Assembly (NCBI RefSeq): GCF_002285795.1
Contig: NZ_CP022961.1
Span: 1,922,001-1,986,000 of the forward strand
Source: Plantactinospora sp. KBS50
GTDB lineage: Bacteria > Actinomycetota > Actinomycetes > Mycobacteriales > Micromonosporaceae
DNA: 64,000 nt
Direction of reading: 5' to 3'
Under the pieces are notes generated by a model that was not told where the DNA came from, did no database searches, and saw nothing but the letters and a program-made list of their open reading frames with translations. Both the position numbers and the translations under genes were made by a program. Positions 17,106 to 24,679 of the stretch are shown here, in pieces (the stretch's first letter is position 1; every line of letters starts with the position of its first letter).

Positions 17106-17273
17106 ATGCAGACGCAGCGATACATTCTTTCTCAGCTTGTCGATTCGGAGGAGTTGAGCACCCTCGGTCCCGAGGAGCTGCGCGAAATGCTCGCCGAGTT
17201 GGACGACGAGGTGGTGAACAACGACGGCGACGGGGACGACACCGTCACCGCCGGTGCCGACCCCGGTAGGTAA
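17106..17273 (+). CDS. Small acidic peptide, paralogue 1 (operon leader gene)
   Basis: Peptide of 55 aa. ATG 17106 is preceded by CGGAGGGC. The N-terminal part, YILSQLVDSEELSTLGPEEL then REMLAELDDEVV, is nearly superimposable on the minus-strand peptide at 7097. The C-terminal part NNDGDGDDTVTAGADPGR is unrelated to that of the paralogue. It is very acidic, has no Cys, Ser-poor tail, no signal peptide. It is the first gene of the operon encoding JmjC oxygenase, aminotransferase, DUF885 peptidase and NRPS; the 167-nt gap to the next gene starts with a CCGGG/CCCGG palindrome at the stop codon. A conserved head and variable tail is the layout of RiPP leader/core peptides, but a carrier or scaffold role is equally possible. 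The function is unknown. Confidence 0.7.
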   Translation: MQTQRYILSQLVDSEELSTLGPEELREMLAELDDEVVNNDGDGDDTVTAGADPGR

Positions 17274-17440
17274 CCGGGTCCCGGTACTGCCACCACTCGG
17301 AGCCGGTGTGTCGCCGGCGGCCTGTTCGCGGCCGCGGCCCGGCGTAGCGCCCTCGGGTGCGTGTGCCGGACGCGGATTGGCGCGTTCCGCACCGCTCGGG
17401 GACCTCGTGAACCAGCCGAACCGGAGTCGGAGGAGTACGC

Positions 17441-18364
17441 GTGTCAACCGTTGCCGCAGGGCGGCCCATCGATGTGCGTGGCCGGCTGTCGCCGGAGGAG
17501 TTCCGCACGCAGTACATGGGCAGGAAGCCGCTGGTGATGCGGGGAGCGCTCACCGACATGCCGGCGGTCACCCGCTGGTCCCTGGACCACTTCGCCTCCC
17601 TGGCGCCGGACCTGCAGGTGCGGCTGAAGACCGGCTCGGTGGACGCCGGACAGACCACCACGATGCGGCTGGCGGACTACGCCCGCGTCGTCAGCGACTG
17701 GGAACAGCGCACGGCCACGGGTGACGACGCGTCGCGGGACCCGGCCGGCGGAGGGCCGAAACGGCCCCCGTACCTGCACGACCTGCCGCTGTTGTCGACC
17801 ATCCCGCAGCTGCGCGAGGACATCGTCGGCTTCCAGGTGGACCTGCTGCCCCCCTTCTTCCGCGGCCGGTGGTGGGACTTCACCCAGTTCTTCGTCGGGG
17901 CATCCGGCGCGGTGACGCCGCTGCACTTCGACGCGCTGCTCACGCACAACCTCTTCCTGCAGATCAAGGGCGACAAGCGGTTCGTCATGGTCGACGCGGC
18001 GGACCGGGACCGTTGCTACCTCAACGGCTGGCGCTGGTCGCCGATCGATCCGGAGGATCCGGACCTGGAGCGCTACCCGCTGTTTCGGGACGTCGAGGTG
18101 CGCAGTTGCGTGGTCAGCTCCGGCGACCTGCTCTACATGCCGCCCGGGACGTTCCACAAGGTGGTGTCGGAGACATCGTCCATGTCGTTCAACATCGACT
18201 GGCACGACCGGCGCAGCGCGTGGCGTGGGCTGACCGCCGCCCGGCAGGGCATGCCGGCCACCAACCTGCGCTACAACCTCCTCTTCGCGCTCGGCGTCAT
18301 CGGCCGAGTGCCACCCGCTCTGCTGCTACCCGCGCTGAGATCGTACTTTTCCTACATTTCGTGA
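17441..18364 (+). CDS. JmjC/cupin-like Fe(II)/2-oxoglutarate oxygenase
   Basis: Protein of 307 aa of the cupin_8 (JmjC, FIH-like) family; GTG 17441 follows GGAGTCGGAGGAG. The iron triad is visible as TPLHFDALLTHNLFLQ (His and Asp, about residues 161-176) and PPGTFHKVVSE (distal His, about 238). A Lys/Arg for 2-oxoglutarate (IKGDKRF) sits in the usual place. JmjC proteins of this class hydroxylate residues in proteins or peptides (e.g. FIH on Asn/Asp), and some hydroxylate free or carrier-bound amino acids. Being the first gene after the peptide, it may act on that peptide or on an NRPS amino acid; both are inference. Confidence 0.85.
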   Translation: MSTVAAGRPIDVRGRLSPEEFRTQYMGRKPLVMRGALTDMPAVTRWSLDHFASLAPDLQVRLKTGSVDAGQTTTMRLADYARVVSDWEQRTATGDDASRDPAGGGPKRPPYLHDLPLLSTIPQLREDIVGFQVDLLPPFFRGRWWDFTQFFVGASGAVTPLHFDALLTHNLFLQIKGDKRFVMVDAADRDRCYLNGWRWSPIDPEDPDLERYPLFRDVEVRSCVVSSGDLLYMPPGTFHKVVSETSSMSFNIDWHDRRSAWRGLTAARQGMPATNLRYNLLFALGVIGRVPPALLLPALRSYFSYIS

Positions 18365-18404
18365 CGTCGGCGCGACCGACCTGACGGGGGTGGCGGACTT
18401 CAAC

Positions 18405-19664
18405 ATGAGCATTTTCGATCAGTACGAATCCGGGGTACGCAGTTACAGCCGCAACTGGCCGGCCGTGTTCGACCGCGCCCGCGGCAGCCGGCTGTACACC
18501 GCGGACGGCACGTCCTACCTGGACTTCTTCGCCGGTGCCGGGACGCTCAACTACGGGCACAACGACCCGGTGCTCAAGCGGGCGCTCATCGACTACCTGG
18601 AGCGCGACGGCGTCACGCACGCGCTGGACATGTTCACCACCGCCCGCGCCGACCTGCTGCGGACCCTCAGCGAACGGGTCCTGGCACCCCGCGACCTCGA
18701 CTACCGGGTCGCCTTCCCCGGCCCGGCCGGCGCCACCGCCGTGGAGGCGGCGCTGAAGCTGGCCCGCAAGGTCACCGGGCGCACCCACGTCGGCTACTTC
18801 GACGACGGCTTCCACGGCATGACGCTCGGCGCCCTGTCGGTAAACGGGTTCGCGGCCAACCGGGACAGCGCCGGCGTGCCGCTCGGCCACGGGGTGCGGC
18901 TGCCCTACGACGCGCACCCGGACCTGCCGGCGGCCGAGATCCCCGACTTCGACCGGCTGCTGGACCGCACCGGCGAGCGGGCCGAACCGGCCGCGGTCAT
19001 CGTGGAGACGGTGCAGGGCGAGGGCGGCATGACCGCCGTGCGCGCCGCCTGGCTGCGGGCGCTGGCCCAGGCGTGCCAGCGGCACGGCGTGCTGCTCATC
19101 GTCGACGACATCCAGATGGGCTGCGGCCGGACCGGGCCGTTCTTCAGCTTCGAGGACGCCGGCATCGTGCCGGACCTGGTCTGCCTGTCCAAGGCGATCG
19201 GCGGCTACGGCAGCCCGCTGGCGCTGCTGCTGATCCGGCCGGAGCTGGACATCTGGCAGCCCGGCGAGCACAACGGGACCTTCCGCGGCTTCAACCACGC
19301 GTTCGTGACCGCCACCGAGGCGCTGCGTGCGTACTGGAGCGACGACACGCTGGAGAAGTCGACCCGGGCCCGCGGCGAGCGGGTCGGCCGGGCGTTGCAG
19401 GACATCGCGGCCAGCTACCCGGAGGCCGACCTCGCGGTCCGCGGTCGCGGCCTGGGCCGTGGCCTGCGGTTCGGCGACCCGGCCCAGGCCGGTCGGGTCC
19501 GCGCGGCGGCCTTCGAGCGGCACCTGCTGATGGAGACCTCCGGGCGGCACGACGACGTGGTGAAGCTGCTGCCGCCGTTGACCATCACCGACGCCGATCT
19601 CGACGAGGGTCTGTCCATCCTGGAATCTTCGGTCCGGGCGGTGCTGGGGGGCGGGCCGCGGTGA
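18405..19664 (+). CDS. EctB-like L-2,4-diaminobutyrate:2-oxoglutarate aminotransferase
   Basis: Class III PLP aminotransferase of 419 aa. ATG 18405 gives the canonical EctB N-terminus MSIFDQYESGVRSYSR (an in-frame GTG at 18390 adds five residues). Conserved blocks: FFAGAGTLNYGHN, FHGMTLGALSVNG, VETVQGEGGM, VDDIQMGCGRTG and the Schiff-base Lys in CLSKAIGGYGSPLAL. It converts aspartate semialdehyde to L-2,4-diaminobutyrate; no ectA/ectC follow, so it serves the NRPS, as PvdH does in pyoverdine. It is separated by 40 nt from the JmjC gene and overlaps the next start by 4 nt. Confidence 0.9.
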   Translation: MSIFDQYESGVRSYSRNWPAVFDRARGSRLYTADGTSYLDFFAGAGTLNYGHNDPVLKRALIDYLERDGVTHALDMFTTARADLLRTLSERVLAPRDLDYRVAFPGPAGATAVEAALKLARKVTGRTHVGYFDDGFHGMTLGALSVNGFAANRDSAGVPLGHGVRLPYDAHPDLPAAEIPDFDRLLDRTGERAEPAAVIVETVQGEGGMTAVRAAWLRALAQACQRHGVLLIVDDIQMGCGRTGPFFSFEDAGIVPDLVCLSKAIGGYGSPLALLLIRPELDIWQPGEHNGTFRGFNHAFVTATEALRAYWSDDTLEKSTRARGERVGRALQDIAASYPEADLAVRGRGLGRGLRFGDPAQAGRVRAAAFERHLLMETSGRHDDVVKLLPPLTITDADLDEGLSILESSVRAVLGGGPR

Positions 19665-21490
19665 CTCACCGGCTGGCCGGCAACCACCGCGCGGGCGGCC
19701 CGGCCGCCGCCGGGCGCGGCGGTGCCGCCGACGCCGCCTTCGCGGTCGCCGCAGGTGGCGACGCCGCCGGAGGCGGCGCTGCCGGAGGCGGCGAGGCGGA
19801 GGCCGGAGCGACCGGCGCCGTCGAGGCCGTGACCGCGCACTTCTTCCGGCAGTACCCGAGCTTCGGCCGGCGCGCCGGGTTGCCCGCCGCCGCCGGCCGC
19901 CTGCCCGACCCCGGCCCGCGCCCGGCGGCCGAACTGGACCGGCTGGACGCCCTGGTCGGCGACGCGCTGCGCACCCTGGCCGACTCCGCCGACGCGGCCG
20001 GCCCCGCCGGTCGTGCCGGATCCGCCGGTCGTGCCGGCTCCGCCGGCCGGGGCGGCGCCGCCGCCGAGCTGCGCGCCGACCTGGGTACGGCGCGGCACAT
20101 GGTGCAGGCCGAACGCTTCCAGATCAGCGCGCTCGGCCAGTCGTACCTCACTCCGCTGGAGGTGCTCGGCGAGGCCGACCTGTCGGCGTACCCGCGCAGT
20201 GGCGCGCCGGATCCGGACCGCGCGGCGGCGCTGGCCACCCACCTGGCCGCGCTGCCCGGGTTTCTCGCCGAGGCGGCCCGGACCCTGCCGGACCGGTTGC
20301 CGGCCGGCGACCGGTTGCGCGCCGTGGAGCTGGCGCGGGCGCAGGCGCAGCAGATCGGCACGGTGACCGAGCGGCTGTCGCCGGGGGACTCCGCCGATGC
20401 GCGGCACCGGCGCGAACTGGCCGCGACCGCGGCGGCGGCCTGCCGGGAGTACGGGCGGGCGGTGGCCGCCACCAGACCCGCGGCGCGGCTGTACGGGCCG
20501 GAGCGGCTCGCCGAGTTCCTGCGGGTGGTCGAGGGGATCCGGCGGCCCGCCCCCGACCTGCTCGACCAGGCCCGCGCCGAGGTGGCGACCGCGCAGACCG
20601 GCCTGGACGCGCTGGCCCGGCAGCTCGGCGCGGCCGACCGCCGGCAGGTGGTGGCGCTGCTGGGGGAGCAGGTCAGCACCGACACGGCGACGACCTTCGC
20701 CGGGATCATCCGGCGGGTACGGGACTTCTGGGCGCGGGTGGACCTGGTGTCGATGGACATCGACCGGCCGCTGGAGATCGACCACGCCGACCGGCTGGGC
20801 AGCCTGGCCACCGTGGAGTTCCAGATCTCGGCCCCGCTGGATCCGGACCGGCCGCCGCACCGGCTGACCCTGCCCGGACCGGCGGCACAGCCCGGTGCGG
20901 CAGTCTCGCCGCTGCACCGCCAGTTCCTCAACGACCCCATGCTGGAAGTGCTGGCGGTGCACGAGGCGTACCCGGGCCACTACGTGCACGCCGAGGCGGC
21001 GGCCCGCGGCGGCAGCGTGATCCGCACCTGCTTCCCGTGGCTGTCCGGGCTGACCGAGGGCTGGGCGCACTACACCGAGGAACTCGCCGTGGCGTACGGC
21101 CTGGCGCAGGACCGGCCGCTGGTCCGGGTCGCGCAGTTGCGCTCCGCGCTGGAGTCCGCGGCCCGGCTGGTCGCGTTCCTGGCCATGCACCTGCGGCGGA
21201 GCACCTTCGCCGACGCGGTCGGCGAGGCCGCCGACTCCTGCGGCTGGTCCGCCGAGCGGGCCGCCCGGGAGGTCCTCGCGGTCACCAGTCAACCCATGGG
21301 CGCCATGTACGCCCTCGGCAAGATCACCATTCGGGACTGGCGGGACGGTCTCGGCAGCACGGCGGCACCGGAACTGAAACGGTTCCACGACCATCTGCTG
21401 CGCTGCGGTACGGCACCGCTGTCCATCGCGCGGCAGTACTGGCTGGACCAGACGAACGAGTCCGCATCAAGCTATTGGGAGGTCTCATGA
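19661..21490 (+). CDS. DUF885 metallopeptidase-like protein, copy 2
   Basis: Protein of 609 aa; GTG 19661 overlaps the aminotransferase stop (GTGA). An Ala/Gly-rich N-terminal stretch of about 50 residues, with several short repeats (also AGRAGSAGRAGSAGR at about residues 115-130), precedes the DUF885 domain. The zinc motif is AVHEAYPGHYVHAE (about residues 431-444) with LTEGWAHYTEELAVAYG after it. It is closely related in sequence and block order to copy 1 at 5142-6818 and, like it, belongs to a transcription unit headed by a small acidic peptide. No signal peptide. It is probably a zinc peptidase; the substrate is unknown and the peptide or the NRPS product are candidates. Confidence 0.8.
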   Translation: MTHRLAGNHRAGGPAAAGRGGAADAAFAVAAGGDAAGGGAAGGGEAEAGATGAVEAVTAHFFRQYPSFGRRAGLPAAAGRLPDPGPRPAAELDRLDALVGDALRTLADSADAAGPAGRAGSAGRAGSAGRGGAAAELRADLGTARHMVQAERFQISALGQSYLTPLEVLGEADLSAYPRSGAPDPDRAAALATHLAALPGFLAEAARTLPDRLPAGDRLRAVELARAQAQQIGTVTERLSPGDSADARHRRELAATAAAACREYGRAVAATRPAARLYGPERLAEFLRVVEGIRRPAPDLLDQARAEVATAQTGLDALARQLGAADRRQVVALLGEQVSTDTATTFAGIIRRVRDFWARVDLVSMDIDRPLEIDHADRLGSLATVEFQISAPLDPDRPPHRLTLPGPAAQPGAAVSPLHRQFLNDPMLEVLAVHEAYPGHYVHAEAAARGGSVIRTCFPWLSGLTEGWAHYTEELAVAYGLAQDRPLVRVAQLRSALESAARLVAFLAMHLRRSTFADAVGEAADSCGWSAERAAREVLAVTSQPMGAMYALGKITIRDWRDGLGSTAAPELKRFHDHLLRCGTAPLSIARQYWLDQTNESASSYWEVS

Positions 21491-22367
21491 CAGCGGCGGT
21501 CAGCGGCGCCAGCCGGGCGCAGTCGGACGGGCACGCGGCGGAATCCGGTGGGCGACCGGCGGAACTCGGCGACGACTACTGGGTGACGGTGCCGGCCGGG
21601 CCGTTCCTGATGGGCAGCGACGAGACCACCCCGGAGGGCGCCCGGGCGCCTCCCGGCCGATGCACACCGTGCACGTGGACGAGTTCGCGATCGCCCGGCG
21701 GCCGGTGACGGTGGCCGAGTTCGCCCGGTTCGTGGCCGACACCGGCTATGTCACCACGGCCGAGCGGGGCGGCGAGAGCTGGGTATGGCACGGCGGTGAC
21801 GACGTCACCACGCCCGACCAGGACCACCTGTGGAAGCCCACCGCCGGGGCGACCTGGCGGGCTCCGCGCGGCCCCGGCTCGGACGTGAGCGGCAAGGACG
21901 ACCACCCCGTCACGCACGTCAGCTACCTGGACTGCCTGGAGTACTGCCGCTGGTCCGGCACCCGGCTGCCCACCGAGGCCGAGTGGGAGAAGGCCGCCCG
22001 CGGCACCGACGGCCGGGACTACCCGTGGGGAAACACCCCGCCCACGCCGCAGAACTGCAACCACACCATGCAGGTCGGCGACACCACGCCGGTGGGCCGG
22101 TACCCGGACGCGGCCGGCGTCTACGGCCCGCAGGACATGGCCGGCAACGTCTGGGAAATCATGGGCAACGGCTACCACCGCTACCCGTTCGACCCGCACA
22201 AGACCAAGCGCCTGGAGACCAAGAAGGGCACCGTCGAACTCGGGGTGATCCGCGGCGGATCCTTCTACAACAACTGCACCCCGCTCGGCTGCCTGGTCTG
22301 GGTGCGGATCTACAACCCGCCGGACTACAGCTGCTACGACATGGGCTTCCGGCTGTGCCGGGTGTGA
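21487..22367 (+). CDS. Formylglycine-generating-enzyme-like (SUMF1/PvdO family) protein, apparent frameshift
   Basis: About 293 aa after repair; ATG 21487 overlaps the DUF885 stop. The first 54 codons (YWVTVPAGPFLMGSDETTPE) and the rest (MHTVHVDEFAIARRPVTVAE...) are in different frames; one extra base in the C run near 21652 joins them. The FGE fold is clear: WVWHGG, HPVTHVSYLDCLEYCRWSG, RLPTEAEWEKAARG, DMAGNVWEIMGNGY, RGGSFYNNC. A C-x4-C pair (NCTPLGC) follows RGGS, as in copper-dependent FGE, although shifted by two residues. True FGE oxidises Cys to formylglycine; PvdO acts in pyoverdine maturation. Tailoring of the peptide product is the likely role. Confidence 0.8.
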
Positions 22368-22480
22368 CCCGCGCCGGTGCCGCGGCGCCGCGGCACCCCG
22401 GCGCCGGTGGCTGAGCCGCGCGGAGATGGTCGGCCCGGACTTTTCCGGCGCCGCGGAGCTGGCGAGGGAGGGCGGTGAGG

Positions 22481-24679
22481 ATGACCGACGTGGTGCTCTG
22501 GGAGCGGATCGAGGCCATGCGGCGCGAGATGCCGGCCACCGAGCTGCGCCGGCTGCCCCATCCGCGGATCGAGCTGTACGCGAAGATGGAGCTGACCAAT
22601 CCCGGCGGCAGCACCAAGGACCGCGCCGCGTACTGGATCCTGCGGGAGGCGATCCGGCGCGGTGAGATCACCCGGCGCACCACCGTGGTCGAGTCGTCCT
22701 CCGGCAACTTCGCCCTCTCGCTGTCCTGGCTCTGCGCCCGGCTGGGCATCCAGCTCGTTCCCGTGCTGGACCCGAACGTCAACGGCGCGACCGAACGCAC
22801 CCTGCGCCGGACCTGGGACCGGGTGGAGAAGGTGGAGGGTCCCGTCGGCGCCGGCGGCTTCCTGCTGAGCCGGCTGGACCGGGTCGCCGAGGTGATGAAG
22901 GAGGTCGACCACGGGTACTGGCCGGACCAGTACTCGAACACCGACGGCCTGCGCGGGCACTACGAGCTGACCGGTGCGGAGCTGGCCGCGGCGCTGCCCC
23001 GGCTGGACTACCTTTTCGTGGGCATCAGCACCGGGGCCACCATCGCCGGGCTGTCCCAGCGGGTCACCAGGGACTACGCCGGGGTCAGCGTGGTGGCCGT
23101 GGACGTTGCCGGGTCGGTGATCCTGGGCGGCCCGCCGAGCCGGCGGTACCTGCCCGGCATCGGCTCCAGCATCCGGCCGCCGCTGATCGACCAGGCGACC
23201 ATCACCGAGTCGGTGATCGTCTCCGAACGGGAGGAGGTCGCCGGCTGCCACGATCTGCTGCGCGAGCACGGCGTGCTGGCCGGCGGATCCACCGGGTGCG
23301 TGTACGCCGCGATCAACCGCTACTTCGCCGACCGGCAGGGCCCGGCGCCGGTGGTCGCCTTCCTGTGCGCCGACGGCGGCGAGCCGTACCGGAACACCAT
23401 CTACGACCCGGCCTGGGTGGACGCACACCACCTCGGCCCCGCCGCCGGCGCCACGGCGGCCAGCACGAAGGGGCCGAGCATGGCCACGCCGGTAACTGAG
23501 TGGACCAGCCCGCCGCAGGACGAGGCGGAGTTCGTCTCCTGGCTGGACGCCCGGTGCGCGCAGGCGCCCGTGCAGTGCTCGCCGAAGCAGGACGGCTGGC
23601 ACGTCTTCGGCTACGCCGAGGCGATGGAGGTGCTGGCCAACCCCGGCGCGTTCTCCAGCGCGACCGCCGTCGACCTGCCGGAGGGCTCGGCGTTCCAGCT
23701 GTTCCGGGAGGGCAACCTGTCCTGGATGGACCCGCCGCGGCACCGGCAGCTGCGCGGCCTGGTCAGCCGGGTCTTCACGCCCCGGTACGTCGCCGGGCTG
23801 GCGCCGATGATCGAGGCATGCGTCGAGGAGTACCTGGCCGCGGTGCGCGGCCGGCCACGGTTCGAGTACGTCAACGACTTCGCCTCGCCGGTCGTGGCGA
23901 CGGTGGTGGCCCGGATGCTGGGCATCCCGTCCCAGGGCCAGGAGCTGTTCCGGGCCTGGTCGGGCGACCTGCTCTCGCTCATCGACCCGGGTTCGAAAAG
24001 CAACTCGCTCAAGCAGGTCGCCCGCCGGGTCCGGCTGATGGCCGCCTACCTGCACGAGTACCTCGCCCGCCGGCGGCGCAACCCGGGCGACGACCTGACC
24101 AGCGCGCTGGTCCGGGCCGAACTGGACGGCGAGCGGCTGAGCGACGACGAGATCATCGGGCTCATCGCGCTGCTGCTGTCCACCGGGCAGGCCGCCACGC
24201 TCACCCTGGTCAACGCCGTGATCTGCCTGGACCGGCACCCGGCCGCGATGGCCCGGCTGCGCGGCGACCCCGACCTGCTCGGCCCGGCGGTCGAGGAGGT
24301 CATGCGGTACCGCAACCAGACCACCCGGGTGGCCCGGCAGAGCGTCCGCGAGGCCACCGTCGGCGGGCAGACGATCCCGGCCGGCCAGCCGGTGACCGTG
24401 TGGCTGGCCGCCGCCAACTGGGACCGGCGGGTCTTCGACCGGCCCGAGGTCTTCCAACTGGACCGCTCGCCGAACCCGCACCTGGCCCTGGGCTACGGGA
24501 TCCACTTCTGCCTGGGGGCCGCGCTGGCCCGGCAGGAGATCGTGGTGGCGCTGCGCCGGCTGCTGGCACAGACCTCACATCTGTCGGTGGACTACGAGGC
24601 CAGCCGGCTGCTGGACCCGCGGCTGATCTTCGGCGCCAGCGAGCTGACGGTCGTGGCACGGTGGACGGACGAGGCGTGA
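22481..24679 (+). CDS. SbnA-like aminocarboxyethyl-glutamate synthase fused to cytochrome P450
   Basis: A single 732-aa frame with two enzymes. Residues 1-320 are an SbnA-type PLP enzyme (PGGSTKDRAAYW with the Schiff-base Lys, ESSSGNFALSL, GISTGATIAGLS) that condenses O-phosphoserine with glutamate on the way to L-2,3-diaminopropionate, with SbnB at 51768-52909. From about residue 334 (MATPVTEWTS) follows a P450 with ExxR (VEEVMRYR) and the heme motif ALGYGIHFCLGAALAR. The I-helix reads LSTGQAATLTLV, lacking the usual acid-Thr pair of AGxET. The P450 could start separately at 23480 (AAGGGG upstream), but no stop intervenes. ATG 22481 follows GAGGGAGGG; GTG 22475 is an alternative. Confidence 0.85.
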   Translation: MTDVVLWERIEAMRREMPATELRRLPHPRIELYAKMELTNPGGSTKDRAAYWILREAIRRGEITRRTTVVESSSGNFALSLSWLCARLGIQLVPVLDPNVNGATERTLRRTWDRVEKVEGPVGAGGFLLSRLDRVAEVMKEVDHGYWPDQYSNTDGLRGHYELTGAELAAALPRLDYLFVGISTGATIAGLSQRVTRDYAGVSVVAVDVAGSVILGGPPSRRYLPGIGSSIRPPLIDQATITESVIVSEREEVAGCHDLLREHGVLAGGSTGCVYAAINRYFADRQGPAPVVAFLCADGGEPYRNTIYDPAWVDAHHLGPAAGATAASTKGPSMATPVTEWTSPPQDEAEFVSWLDARCAQAPVQCSPKQDGWHVFGYAEAMEVLANPGAFSSATAVDLPEGSAFQLFREGNLSWMDPPRHRQLRGLVSRVFTPRYVAGLAPMIEACVEEYLAAVRGRPRFEYVNDFASPVVATVVARMLGIPSQGQELFRAWSGDLLSLIDPGSKSNSLKQVARRVRLMAAYLHEYLARRRRNPGDDLTSALVRAELDGERLSDDEIIGLIALLLSTGQAATLTLVNAVICLDRHPAAMARLRGDPDLLGPAVEEVMRYRNQTTRVARQSVREATVGGQTIPAGQPVTVWLAAANWDRRVFDRPEVFQLDRSPNPHLALGYGIHFCLGAALARQEIVVALRRLLAQTSHLSVDYEASRLLDPRLIFGASELTVVARWTDEA

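Noticed and set aside
6967-17273. Lanthipeptide, lasso, thiopeptide or PEARL-type precursor
   Set aside because: The peptides have no Cys and few Ser, and no LanB/LanM, asparagine-synthetase-like, YcaO, radical SAM or tRNA-dependent ligase gene is visible, so none of these named classes fits.
18405-19664. Part of an ectoine cluster
   Set aside because: EctB-like, but no ectA, ectC or ectD neighbours; its operon is nonribosomal, so diaminobutyrate supply fits better.
23480-24679. Separate P450 gene starting at ATG 23480
   Set aside because: A plausible AAGGGG site exists, but the upstream SbnA frame runs through without a stop, so a fusion is the simpler reading; noted as an alternative.
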